NCBI RefSeq assembly: GCF_900096975.1
Contig: NZ_FMYQ01000001.1
Span: 372,001 to 436,000, forward strand
Length of the DNA stretch: 64,000 nucleotides
Source: Paraburkholderia lycopersici
Lineage (GTDB): Bacteria; Pseudomonadota; Gammaproteobacteria; Burkholderiales; Burkholderiaceae
Reading direction: 5' to 3'
The translations under genes were made by a program, and so were the position numbers. Each line of letters begins with the position of its first letter. Position 1 is the stretch's first letter. Of this stretch, positions 45,419-53,415 are shown piece after piece. The notes under the pieces are model-generated. The model ran no database searches and was not told where the DNA came from. It was given only the letters and a program-made list of their open reading frames with translations.

Positions 45419-46237
45419 ATGGACGCAACCCAACAAATCGAAGCCGCTGCCGAACTGATCCGAAACGCGAATGGAATCCTCATAGCGGCAGGCGCAGGTA
45501 TGGGCGTCGATTCCGGCCTGCCTGACTTTCGCGGCGAAGATGGTTTCTGGCGCGCGTATCCCGCGTTGCGTGCCGATCGCATCGGCTTTCAGGACATCGC
45601 GAACAGCGAAGCATTGAAACGCGATCCGGTCCGCGCATGGGGATTCTACGGCCATCGGCTCAACCTCTATCGGGGTACCGTTCCGCACAAAGGGTTCAAC
45701 ATTCTGCGTCGATGGGCGTCCATGAAAGAGCACGGCGCATTCGTGTTCACCAGCAACGTCGATGGACAATTCCAGAAGGCTGGCTTTCCGGAAAATCGAA
45801 TCCTCGAATGCCACGGTTCGATTCACCGTCTGCAATGTTCGAAAGACTGCTCGAACGAAGTGTGGTCGGCAAATGATTTCTACCCAGAGGTAGACGAAGA
45901 TCGCTGTATCCTGACATCGTCGCTTCCGCGTTGTCCGAAGTGTGGCGGCGTGGCGCGTCCGAATATTTTCATGTTCGACGATTCGTACTGGAACGACTAC
46001 CGTGTACGAGTCCGGCGCATGCGATCCGAAGCGTGGTTACTGAGCGTCAAACGAATGGTCGTTGTGGAAATCGGCGCGGGCCGAACCATTCCGATCGTCC
46101 GCAACGTTGATGAGAGAACCGGTTCGCCAGTCATTCGGATCAATCCATCCGATTACGCGATTGACCCGCAGAAAGGCATCGGTCTACCTGGTCGCGCCTT
46201 CAATGTACTACGGTTGCTTGAGGGCAGCCTCCTCTGA
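45419..46237 (+). CDS. Sir2-family NAD-dependent deacylase/NADase
   Basis: 272 aa. Seen: NAD-binding GAGMGVDSGLPDFRG (residues ~24-38), TSNVDGQFQKAGFP, the catalytic His in ECHGSIHRLQC, and a zinc module of two Cys pairs (Q-C-S-K-D-C; C-P-K-C-G-G). The C-terminal NAD site is VVEIGAGRTIPIVR. All key residues are present. Could be a protein deacylase or, as in several phage-defence systems, an NAD-consuming effector; the domain stands alone here. Confidence 0.88.
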   Translation: MDATQQIEAAAELIRNANGILIAAGAGMGVDSGLPDFRGEDGFWRAYPALRADRIGFQDIANSEALKRDPVRAWGFYGHRLNLYRGTVPHKGFNILRRWASMKEHGAFVFTSNVDGQFQKAGFPENRILECHGSIHRLQCSKDCSNEVWSANDFYPEVDEDRCILTSSLPRCPKCGGVARPNIFMFDDSYWNDYRVRVRRMRSEAWLLSVKRMVVVEIGAGRTIPIVRNVDERTGSPVIRINPSDYAIDPQKGIGLPGRAFNVLRLLEGSLL

Positions 46238-46395
46238 TCGACCAGAAGTCCAGATCGTCACCATGTTCAGGTTTGAATACTTCCGCTTGTAGGCGCCTCC
46301 AGATCCGCACGTCATCTTTCGAGTACCAGCAGGCGCTCAATTTGCCTCCTGCACATCGCTTAATATTCCTGAGGCACTTACTAAAATAATTATCC

Positions 46396-46423
46396 TTGTA
46401 CAAGTTTAACGCGTATCTATAAT
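46396..46423 (+). promoter_or_regulatory. sigma-70 promoter of the radical SAM/P450 operon
   Basis: TTGTAC (46396-46401), 16 bp, TATAAT (46418-46423), 43 bp before the first start codon. The -35 overlaps the palindrome TTGTACAA. The surroundings are AT-rich. Confidence 0.75.
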
Positions 46424-46465
46424 AATTTTGCCGCCGATCCGCCCACGCAAAAAAGGAGAATATCG

Positions 46466-46810
46466 ATGAGCGAGCTTTCGATGCAGGACTGGAAGGTTTT
46501 CTTGAAGGCGAGAATCGAGCAAGAGCAGGGGAAAGACGAGGAAGCGCTTCATGTCTTCGATGATCTTCTTGCGAAATACCCTGGCGACCCACATCTATCA
46601 GCTTCTCGTGCATTTGCGCTTCAGCGCCTTGGTCGGACAGATGAGGCGGCGGCAGCTCATGTCGCTGCGAAGTATGCAGCTCTTGGGCGCACGCTTGTCG
46701 GTAATCAGGACAAGCCTGATCTTTGGACAAGTCAACTTAGCTCTGTCCTCACGGATGTTGATAATTTCGAAAAGAGTGGAAAGCTGGCCGCTGCGCTTGT
46801 CGCTTGGTGA
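46466..46810 (+). CDS. small TPR-like protein, first gene of the biosynthetic operon
   Basis: 114 aa. Two tetratricopeptide-like helical pairs (QDWKVFLKARIEQEQGKDEEALHVFDDLLAKYPGDPHLSASRAFALQRLGRTDEAAAAHVAA), then a ~35-residue tail ending KLAAALVAW. Start supported by AAGGAG seven bases upstream. It could be a scaffold for the enzymes that follow, or carry the substrate in its tail; neither is shown. 94 bp before the radical SAM gene. Confidence 0.8.
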   Translation: MSELSMQDWKVFLKARIEQEQGKDEEALHVFDDLLAKYPGDPHLSASRAFALQRLGRTDEAAAAHVAAKYAALGRTLVGNQDKPDLWTSQLSSVLTDVDNFEKSGKLAAALVAW

Positions 46811-46904
46811 GAGTAACAAATTCAAATCAAGATAGCGACGATGACAGATCGCAGACTATATGTCTGACGGATCGGCGTAGCCACCCAACTTGGAGGCCGA
46901 TGGA

Positions 46905-48344
46905 ATGCGGCTGACTGGACATTCTGTCATAAAGTTTGACTCGTTCCTGCCCCTCTACAATTGGATCTATCCAATCGGCGGCTCAGCCTCAAAACGCTTT
47001 ATCGGGAAAGATGCTGCAGACGTCTTCCATCATATTCAACCGTCCCTCAGTCGAGCCCTCTATATCCACATTCCGTTTTGCGACACGATTTGTTCGTTTT
47101 GTCCGTTTGTTCGTACGGCGGGATACGACTCCCAGGAGATTGGGAAATACGTCCAGACGCTCGTACGAGAAATTGAACTGAAGGCGCGGATCCCAACACT
47201 CACGAGCACGCCCATCGGAGCAGTATTCTTCGGAGGGGGGACGCCTTCGGTCCTGTCGCCGCATCAAATCAGAACGATTGGCAACGCTCTCAGAGAAAAT
47301 TTTGATCTCGGAAAATGCCGTGAATTTTCATTCGAATTCGAAGTGAAGTCCGCAACTGAGGCGCGTGTGGCGGCCGCCCTCGATATCGGTGTCACTCACG
47401 CTCGCTTCGGTGCGCAAACCTTTGTTCCTTCTTTTCGAAAGCATTTCAGGTTAAGTGCCTCAGTCGAGGTATTAAATAGGGCAGCGCAGCTACTTCAGAA
47501 CGCTTTCCCTCATTCTTCCTGCGACATTCTCTACGGTATGCATGGGCAAACTGAAGAGGATTTAGAATTTGACATCGAGCAAGCTTCCAACCTCGGGCTT
47601 GCTAATCTAGACTTCTATCCACTAAACAACTTAGTTACTCAGCCGGTCCTGTCCACGAGCTTCGCCAACTCCAATTCGAAGCCAACATCTGGGCTAACGA
47701 AGCACTACATGAGCTTATACGTACGAGAGGCGCTCCGAACTCGCGGTTATTTACCGCACAATGGCCACGGATTCGTTCGCACGCAACTCGCAAAGTCTCA
47801 CGATAGACCGCTAATAACACCGGAGTATTCGTTCGTTTACCATGAGCATACGCTTGGCTACCCTAGCCACGACGTGCTCGGTTTTGGTGTGAATGCTATT
47901 TCCTCATTTTCTGGCTTTGTTGTTTCTAATACAGAATCTAGAAAAATTTATGACGAAGCCATATCTGATGGTCAACTCCCCATAGTCGTTAGGGAACATT
48001 CCCGTGAAACCGATGCTTGCAGACCCTTAGCACTTGCGTTGCCATACCACGGAGAAATACCCAGGAGCTGGATTGACACAAACTTTGTGCCTCATGAGAT
48101 CATGGAGCGACTCGTGCAATTGCGAGATCATGGCCTTGTGAGAGAAACTTCCGATGCATATGCCTTAACTGAGGATGGACTCGCGTGGTATGTAAATATG
48201 ATGTTCTATCTCAGTCCGGAAATGGAGCGTTTTGCGCTAGCAAAGATAATACAGCAAGCACTCGGTGACAAAAGAAGGAGAATTGAAGAAAGCGGTCTCT
48301 CTGGATTTAACTTTGGCAAACAGATACCAATACATCCACAATAA
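46905..48344 (+). CDS. HemN-like radical SAM enzyme
   Basis: 479 aa. ALYIHIPFCDTICSFCPF gives the C-x3-C-x2-C cluster motif (Cys 59, 63, 66) in the HemN form; GAVFFGGGTPSVLS binds SAM; FEFEVKSATEARVAAALDIGVTHARFGAQTF is the typical barrel segment; the C-terminal part (HEIMERLVQLRDHGLV...LTEDGLAWYVNMMF) resembles the HemN/ChuW tail. HemN-like enzymes outside heme synthesis do methylations and cyclopropanations in natural-product pathways. No heme genes are near, so this is probably such an enzyme. GGAGG eight bases before ATG 46905. Confidence 0.9.
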   Translation: MRLTGHSVIKFDSFLPLYNWIYPIGGSASKRFIGKDAADVFHHIQPSLSRALYIHIPFCDTICSFCPFVRTAGYDSQEIGKYVQTLVREIELKARIPTLTSTPIGAVFFGGGTPSVLSPHQIRTIGNALRENFDLGKCREFSFEFEVKSATEARVAAALDIGVTHARFGAQTFVPSFRKHFRLSASVEVLNRAAQLLQNAFPHSSCDILYGMHGQTEEDLEFDIEQASNLGLANLDFYPLNNLVTQPVLSTSFANSNSKPTSGLTKHYMSLYVREALRTRGYLPHNGHGFVRTQLAKSHDRPLITPEYSFVYHEHTLGYPSHDVLGFGVNAISSFSGFVVSNTESRKIYDEAISDGQLPIVVREHSRETDACRPLALALPYHGEIPRSWIDTNFVPHEIMERLVQLRDHGLVRETSDAYALTEDGLAWYVNMMFYLSPEMERFALAKIIQQALGDKRRRIEESGLSGFNFGKQIPIHPQ

Positions 48345-49480
48345 TGTCACTCGCTTCAATCACACCACGATTGATCGACGACCCGTCGGCATACTATGCA
48401 GCCATTCGCGAATTCGTTGGCCCGAACGGCGTAGTGTGGGATGAGACAGTAGGAGCTTGGATCGTTTCGGGATACGAGGTGTGCTCTCGATTACTGCTGT
48501 CAGAAGATCTTTGCCGCAAAAGCGTTAAGCTCCCTCGCACAAAAAATGCAGATTTGGTGACCTGCGCAGAGAATATCCTCAATCGGCAGCTTATCTTTAA
48601 TGCTGGTTCTCGCTCGACGCGGAGCTATTGGTACGCGCGAGCGACAGGTCTCAGCGAGGAGCAACTCCACAACATCGCGGAAAGCGTTCTCTCTTGCGGA
48701 AATCCGGCGGATTTGTATAGCAGTGTTCTGCAGCCATTCGCATCGAAAGTCGCAGCCGAATGCATTGGACTAACTGAGACCGATCGCGTCGACCTTTACC
48801 CCCTCATTAGTGGGTGCGTTCGATTCTTTGACGGCAAGCTAAGAAGCGAATCAGATTTCGAGTCGTCGATGTTTGCCATCGTTTCCTTATACGATCGACT
48901 TGGAATGTTATTCAAGAAAGAAGTGGCTGCTAGCCCCGATCCTCAATGGCTCGCCAATTTACAGTTCACCCTTGTTGCCGCTCACGAGAGCACGGCATAT
49001 TTGTTGGCTACGATTTTTCTTCAAGGGGTAAGCGTCGCGCCGGTGCCGGTTGCCAAATTAGCCGCCGAGAGTATCCGATTCGATAGCCCAGTTCAGATTA
49101 TAGGCCGCATTACCGCACGAGAGATTCGCATTGGAGATACGTGGCTTCCGGCAGGTGAGCGAATATTTCTCCATGTTGGCGCGGCGAACAGAGATCGATC
49201 GGTGTTCAACGACGCCGACGAGTTTTTGCCCTATCGCATCGGAGCTAAGCCGCTGTCCTTTGGACTCGGAGACGGTCAGTGCTTGGGAAGGGGGCTGGCG
49301 ATGAGATCGGCGCAAGCCTTTTTGAATGCCTTAAAGTCACGTAATGAATGGATAGCTATCAACGGCAGCACACCCCGCACCATTGGCATATCCGGAAGAG
49401 GTTTTGCAGTCCTTCCGGGGAGGATCGTGCCGATGCGAGATTTGGTCCTGACTCAGGTGGACAAAAATGCTGACCAATAG
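48344..49480 (+). CDS. cytochrome P450
   Basis: 378 aa, somewhat shorter than the common 400. Seen: I-helix A-A-H-E-S-T (213-217, the oxygen-binding acid is Glu), E-S-I-R as the ExxR motif (242-245), and the heme loop FGLGDGQCLGRGLA with Cys 313. Start codon overlaps the previous stop (TAATG). Substrate unknown; redox partners are not encoded here. Confidence 0.92.
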   Translation: MSLASITPRLIDDPSAYYAAIREFVGPNGVVWDETVGAWIVSGYEVCSRLLLSEDLCRKSVKLPRTKNADLVTCAENILNRQLIFNAGSRSTRSYWYARATGLSEEQLHNIAESVLSCGNPADLYSSVLQPFASKVAAECIGLTETDRVDLYPLISGCVRFFDGKLRSESDFESSMFAIVSLYDRLGMLFKKEVAASPDPQWLANLQFTLVAAHESTAYLLATIFLQGVSVAPVPVAKLAAESIRFDSPVQIIGRITAREIRIGDTWLPAGERIFLHVGAANRDRSVFNDADEFLPYRIGAKPLSFGLGDGQCLGRGLAMRSAQAFLNALKSRNEWIAINGSTPRTIGISGRGFAVLPGRIVPMRDLVLTQVDKNADQ

Positions 49481-49835
49481 CGACGTTGTCCGCGAGGTCT
49501 GGTCTGCAATCGAACGCAGAGATTGGGATGTGCTGCGGTCGCTTTGCGATGAGCGGTGTATTTACACTCTGCCACAAAGCGGTGAAAGATATAGCCGAGA
49601 CGGCTTTGTGAGGCTGAATCGCGAGTATCCAGGTGAGTGGCATGTGAACGTTCAAAGCCTTATCGGCTGTGAAACGTGGGTTGTGACCGAGGTCACCGTG
49701 TCATTCCGGGATCGCATTGATACCGGAGTATCGCTATTTCGCGTCGATTCCGGAAGAGTTGTCGAGATTCGCGAGTACTGGCCGGAGCCATTTGAAGTGC
49801 CTGCCTGGCGCAACGACTGGGCGGAGCGACTATGA
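49467..49835 (+). CDS. NTF2/SnoaL-like small protein
   Basis: 122 aa with the cone-fold pattern of SnoaL-like proteins: VVREVWSAIERRDWDVLRSLCDERCIYTLP at the N-terminus, then beta strands ending SLFRVDSGRVVEIREYWPEPFEVPAWRNDW. Such proteins serve as cyclases, isomerases or hydratases in biosynthesis. Overlaps the P450 gene by 14 bp and the methyltransferase by 4 bp. Confidence 0.82.
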   Translation: MLTNSDVVREVWSAIERRDWDVLRSLCDERCIYTLPQSGERYSRDGFVRLNREYPGEWHVNVQSLIGCETWVVTEVTVSFRDRIDTGVSLFRVDSGRVVEIREYWPEPFEVPAWRNDWAERL

Positions 49836-50821
49836 CGGACAATCCGTCGGATTTCGCCCCCGACTTCCGCTTGGACTCGTCAACGAAACCCTCGCTGGAG
49901 GAATACGGACGTTTCCAGCAGCATCTCGTGCTTCTTGAGGACGCTGGACGAATTGAACGGTTTCGCTCAGCAATCGATACCGTCCCTGCAGGCGATGTTG
50001 TCATTGATGTTGGCGCAGGAACTGGCGTGCTGGGTCTTTTATCGCTAATTGGAGGCTTTCAACACGCAATCCTCATCGAGCCATCCCGAAAGATGAGCGC
50101 ATATGCACGACATCTGGCGGCACTGAACGGGCTTTCGGACCGAGTGACTATAGTTACGGCGCGATTGGAGGACGTAGACTTCCGCCTGCTCCCGACGTCA
50201 ATTGACATGGTAATTTCCGAAACACTATCCTCAGTGATATTTGGATTCGGATCATGGGACTTCATGTCGACTCTTGTTGACCGTCTGCGCGATCCGCGCA
50301 ATGTGATTCCAAGTCGGGGACGCTTACTGGTGGCGCCGACCTCCAGGCGGATGGCGACTCGCGGTCCAGATTCGGATGGGTTATCGATACTCAAAAGTGC
50401 CGGGTTGACGGTAGACCTGTTTGAACGAACGTTCCGAAGCGCTGGAAATATTTACGATAAAGCAGAAGTAGCGCTCGCGTTGGCGAATGGGACTCTTCAG
50501 GCTGCAGAACTAGCATCATTTGACTTCGGGCGAAATCCGCCAATCATGTTAGACGGTGTTAATCTGGCGCCCGCGCCGGGAGGAACTGTTGGCATTGTTC
50601 TGTTCTGGGACGTCCAACTCGCTGCGAGGGCGCCGGATGAACAGTTTACGAACTTAGATCCCCTCGTTACAAGCTGGTATCCCTACTACATCGAATTTAC
50701 CCAACCCATAGAAACAACAGCGCACATACAATTGCAGCTAGTTGCGTGTGATGCACCATACACGTATGCGTTCCGCATCCTTGCTGACTGTGAGCCGGTG
50801 ACAAATGTCCTTTATTGGTGA
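49832..50821 (+). CDS. class I SAM methyltransferase, PRMT-like
   Basis: 329 aa. Motif I VIDVGAGTGVLGLLSL (~57-72), motif II ILIEPS, motif post-I TARLEDVDF, and VISETLSSVIFGFGSWDFM in place of the PRMT double-Glu loop (first Glu kept, second not evident). The C-terminal ~150 residues form a beta-rich domain as in arginine methyltransferases. It may methylate N or O on a small molecule or peptide. ATGA overlap with the gene before. Confidence 0.85.
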   Translation: MTDNPSDFAPDFRLDSSTKPSLEEYGRFQQHLVLLEDAGRIERFRSAIDTVPAGDVVIDVGAGTGVLGLLSLIGGFQHAILIEPSRKMSAYARHLAALNGLSDRVTIVTARLEDVDFRLLPTSIDMVISETLSSVIFGFGSWDFMSTLVDRLRDPRNVIPSRGRLLVAPTSRRMATRGPDSDGLSILKSAGLTVDLFERTFRSAGNIYDKAEVALALANGTLQAAELASFDFGRNPPIMLDGVNLAPAPGGTVGIVLFWDVQLAARAPDEQFTNLDPLVTSWYPYYIEFTQPIETTAHIQLQLVACDAPYTYAFRILADCEPVTNVLYW

Positions 50822-51284
50822 TCAGCCCACGCCAGTACCGACGGCTCCCGAGTCGCCGCGCGGATTTCACCTCCTACTCGAGTTCTATCGATGTGGGCGG
50901 GATATATTGACCAGTTCCGATAGTCTCGAGGGGATCCTTCGTGAGGCAGCCTCACTTGCGAGTGTGCACGTCCTGCAGTCCTACTTCTATAGATTTGAGG
51001 GAGGTGGTGTAACCGGAGTGTTAGTGCTTGCCGAGTCTCACCTGTCGATACATACATGGCCCGAGCATCGTTATGCAGCCGTCGATTTCTTCACATGCGG
51101 AAGTGGACGACCGCAGCGGGGGCTACGGTGTCTTCGGGATGGCCTTCAGGCTCGTGAAATGAAGGCCATTACAGTGATGCGCGGATCATCGTCAGAGTTT
51201 GGTTCTCTTATCACTTTTCGGTCATGCGGGCGGCTTGATACTGAACGCGACCTAAGCCGAACTCTGCCGGATTGTTTCTTTTGA
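50805..51284 (+). CDS. SpeD/SpeH-like pyruvoyl-dependent decarboxylase
   Basis: 159 aa. LAESHLSIHTWPEHRYAAVDFFTCGS is the S-adenosylmethionine decarboxylase signature: self-cleavage at Glu 77-Ser 78 gives the pyruvoyl group, His 83 and Cys 98 are the other catalytic residues, in the spacing of class 1b enzymes. Normally makes decarboxylated SAM for polyamines; relatives have been reported that act on arginine or ornithine. Here it overlaps the methyltransferase by 17 bp and ends the operon, so it probably supplies a building block for the pathway. Confidence 0.9.
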   Translation: MSFIGDQPTPVPTAPESPRGFHLLLEFYRCGRDILTSSDSLEGILREAASLASVHVLQSYFYRFEGGGVTGVLVLAESHLSIHTWPEHRYAAVDFFTCGSGRPQRGLRCLRDGLQAREMKAITVMRGSSSEFGSLITFRSCGRLDTERDLSRTLPDCFF

Positions 51285-51320
51285 GACCAACTGCCGAAGA
51301 GTGCACTCTGCTATAACTAG

Positions 51321-51539
51321 CTACGTCGCCGGATCGACGTCTATTCCCAAGTCTGCAAATAACTCCTCCACCGTCATCGGACCGGACCATGGGCCATGAT
51401 CTGCGTTGAGGATTGCAAGCACGGTTTCGTCGGAAAGGCCGGTATCGTTCGTCGCTGCGATTCGGTCGAGCAGTCGCCGAAAGCGACGCCTCCTTGCCTC
51501 ACTGGCCCGCTTTATTCGTTTTGCAGCATTCATATGCAA
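51321..51539 (-). CDS. small hypothetical protein
   Basis: 72 aa. Basic helical N-terminus (AAKRIKRASEARRRRFRRLLDRIA) and acidic C-terminus (MTVEELFADLGIDVDPAT). No family recognised; the layout resembles small antitoxins or regulators, without proof. Opposite strand to the biosynthetic operon and convergent with it. Confidence 0.5.
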   Translation of the reverse strand: MHMNAAKRIKRASEARRRRFRRLLDRIAATNDTGLSDETVLAILNADHGPWSGPMTVEELFADLGIDVDPAT

Positions 51540-51670
51540 TCGTCGTCACAAAAAGACAGGCTAGCCCCTACCGAGCATCAGCGTTGATCGAGCTTAGTCG
51601 CATTGGATTGTTTCGGCATAGCATCGTCATAGCAACGGGCGCATGTGATCCGCATTTGCAGTAGTTTTGG

Positions 51671-52396
51671 TTATTCGCCGACGCTTTCCCGCCCGCCAGT
51701 CAACGCTTCAAAAACCAAGTCGGTCTGCTCTCGCGCGTTTGCTCCGAAGGTTGACTTCACGAACTCGTAGTCTTCTATCAGAGTATCGAGCAGGCTTAGC
51801 AGGCCGCCAGTCTCGCTGTTGAAGAGGAAAGTCTTCACGTCTTCGAAGATTCGATCCTCTTCCTCGTCCCACAACCAATCGATGTGTACAACCCGTTGAT
51901 CGACCCATGCTTTGATAACATCACGAACCGTCTTTTCAAAAGAAACCTTCGTGGCGAGAAGCTCGTCAACCCTATCTGCCTTCTCCTTCATTTGTCTAGC
52001 TCGATATACGTTCTGGAGCGTTGAATTTCTTCTATGCCTTTCGTTCTCCAGGAACAGAGCCCGGCAATCCACCAAAATGGAATCCACCAAGAGATTCCCC
52101 GTGAACTCATCGCCAACCTTTATCGCCCTGAGTCGGCGGATTTTCTCCTTCAGCGCACCAAGCCGCTGCCCAAAGACGTTTTCGATCTTGCTTTCGATAC
52201 AGGCGTAGCCTCCAGCAGCGACAAAGTCTTTGACCTCTTGCGCTGTTGCGAGCAATGGAATGAAAGGATTGTCGGGATTCCACTTTACGTTCTTCATATC
52301 TAGTTTCGAGACCATATATTTTTTCGTCAACGTGAAAGCTGCATGGTACTGCTCAGTTTCCGAGGTGGAGAAATAGCCGAATCTACTGCAACCCAC
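51671..52396 (-). CDS. hypothetical protein coupled to the tyrosine recombinase
   Basis: Up to 241 aa from a GTG overlapping the recombinase stop; ATG 52315 (M-V-S-K-L-D) is an alternative start. No family recognised. Helical, charged, with Trp/Asp/Glu-rich IDWLWDEEEDRIFEDVKTFLF. No membrane segment. The 1-bp overlap suggests coupling with the recombinase. Confidence 0.65.
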   Translation of the reverse strand: MGCSRFGYFSTSETEQYHAAFTLTKKYMVSKLDMKNVKWNPDNPFIPLLATAQEVKDFVAAGGYACIESKIENVFGQRLGALKEKIRRLRAIKVGDEFTGNLLVDSILVDCRALFLENERHRRNSTLQNVYRARQMKEKADRVDELLATKVSFEKTVRDVIKAWVDQRVVHIDWLWDEEEDRIFEDVKTFLFNSETGGLLSLLDTLIEDYEFVKSTFGANAREQTDLVFEALTGGRESVGE

Positions 52397-52989
52397 TACA
52401 GGACGTCGGCGCTGATTTGCTTCAATCGTACCGGATTGTCTTCGACGTAGCGTGCCGTCATCGCAATCGACGCGTGGCCCATGAGCGTAGATACCGCTTT
52501 GATGTCTACGCCTTTCTCAATCAAGGTCGTCGCAAACGTGCGACGGCCCGAATGACTCGATGCGCCATGCATACGAGCCTTTGCGTACATGCGATGAAAC
52601 AACTGTTGCAACGTGTTTGGACTGAACTGTCCGCCCTTCTGCGAACGGAACAGAGGCGCGTCGTAGTTGAACGCGATGCCATCGGCCGTACGGCGCTCAT
52701 CGAGGTAATCGCGAATCGCGTCCGCGACTTTCTGGTTCGCGAGGTAGGCGTGGCGTTGTTTGCTGCCCTTCGTCATCGAGCCATCAAGGTTGATTTCGTC
52801 CAGCATTTCACCATCAAGATCGAGAACATGGCGGATTCGAAGTGCCGCCATCTCTTTCGCACGCAGCCCGAGTCCGAATGAGCAGTACAGGAGAGCAATG
52901 TTTCGTTTCGCGTGGGCTTCTTTCTTCGCTGCGTTGACGACGCGACGGAACTCCGATTCGGTCAACACCTTTGCCTGACCTTCTCGCAC
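52396..52989 (-). CDS. short tyrosine recombinase (catalytic domain only)
   Basis: 197 aa from a GTG with GGGGTGAT upstream. Complete catalytic set: Arg in GLGLRAKEMAAL, Lys in MTKGSKQRHAYL, H-S-G-R-R in the second box, M-G-H-A-S, and nucleophile Tyr in T-A-R-Y-V-E-D-N. It lacks the N-terminal core-binding domain of ordinary integrases, as do FimB/FimE-type invertases. Two inverted repeats lie directly upstream (53,003-53,126). It is in mid-island, so it is probably not the integrase that targeted yifB. Confidence 0.9.
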   Translation of the reverse strand: MREGQAKVLTESEFRRVVNAAKKEAHAKRNIALLYCSFGLGLRAKEMAALRIRHVLDLDGEMLDEINLDGSMTKGSKQRHAYLANQKVADAIRDYLDERRTADGIAFNYDAPLFRSQKGGQFSPNTLQQLFHRMYAKARMHGASSHSGRRTFATTLIEKGVDIKAVSTLMGHASIAMTARYVEDNPVRLKQISADVL

Positions 52990-53002
52990 AGATCACCCCG
53001 AA

Positions 53003-53043
53003 AATGTTTATAAAGTGTTCGATTACCGACCTTTATAAACATT
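53003..53043. repeat. inverted repeat 1 upstream of tyrosine recombinase
   Basis: Thirteen-bp perfect arms AATGTTTATAAAG (53003-53015) and its complement (53031-53043), 15 bp apart. It starts 14 bp before the recombinase start codon. Confidence 0.85.
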
Positions 53044-53092
53044 CTATCCAGCCCTCGGAGCCTCGTACACTGGCAGGATGGCTCAGGCGTTC

Positions 53093-53126
53093 GGAATGTT
53101 TACCTTTTGTATTTCCTAAACATTCC
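53093..53126. repeat. inverted repeat 2 upstream of tyrosine recombinase
   Basis: Ten-bp perfect arms GGAATGTTTA (53093-53102) and its complement (53117-53126), 14 bp apart. Shares the AATGTTTA half-site with repeat 1. Confidence 0.8.
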
Positions 53127-53255
53127 TCGGGGTCGATCGGTCAGGCATGGACGGATCGAACGCCAGCCGCCCAGGTCGCCGCGAGGGCCATTCCCTCCAA
53201 CTGGCTGATAGATAGCTATGGCCAAGGCCGGTTGCCGCCCCGGCGGCGTGGCCGC

Positions 53256-53304
53256 GAACAACACCCCCACACATCTCTATACTGTTGTAGATCACGAGTT
53301 GTTC
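53256..53304 (-). repeat. hairpin element, copy A (inverted orientation)
   Basis: On the minus strand: GAACAAC, 13 bases, invariant core CAGTATAGAGAT, 10 bases, GTTGTTC. Outer arms pair. 112 bp before the 271-aa gene. See copies at 55,815, 57,200 and 60,362. Confidence 0.85.
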
Positions 53305-53415
53305 CCCGACCCGCACGCCCGCCCTGGCCAGTCCGAGCCTCCAAACGAAAACCGATAGAATGCCGGGACGCGACAAGTTCCAGCTCTACATCGAGCTCCC
53401 AAGCCCGCAGACATC

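Larger units (their letters stand above)
52990..53415. other. intergenic region between tyrosine recombinase and 271-aa gene
   Basis: 426 bp, no gene. It holds two inverted repeats with shared half-sites (53,003-53,043 and 53,093-53,126) and one copy of the hairpin element (53,256-53,304). Confidence 0.7.

Noticed and set aside
46200..46730. Minus-strand frame across the promoter of the radical SAM operon
   Set aside because: It overlaps the promoter and the TPR-like gene, and shows no family or ribosome-binding site. The C-terminal stretch could be a fossil but I cannot support it.
46905..48344. Radical SAM protein as coproporphyrinogen dehydrogenase (HemN) or HemW
   Set aside because: The motifs fit the superfamily, but the context is a P450/methyltransferase/SpeD operon on an island without heme genes, so a housekeeping heme role is unlikely.
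52396..52989. Tyrosine recombinase as the integrase that inserted the island in yifB
   Set aside because: It lies in mid-island, lacks the core-binding domain, and the serine recombinase sits near the expected far end.
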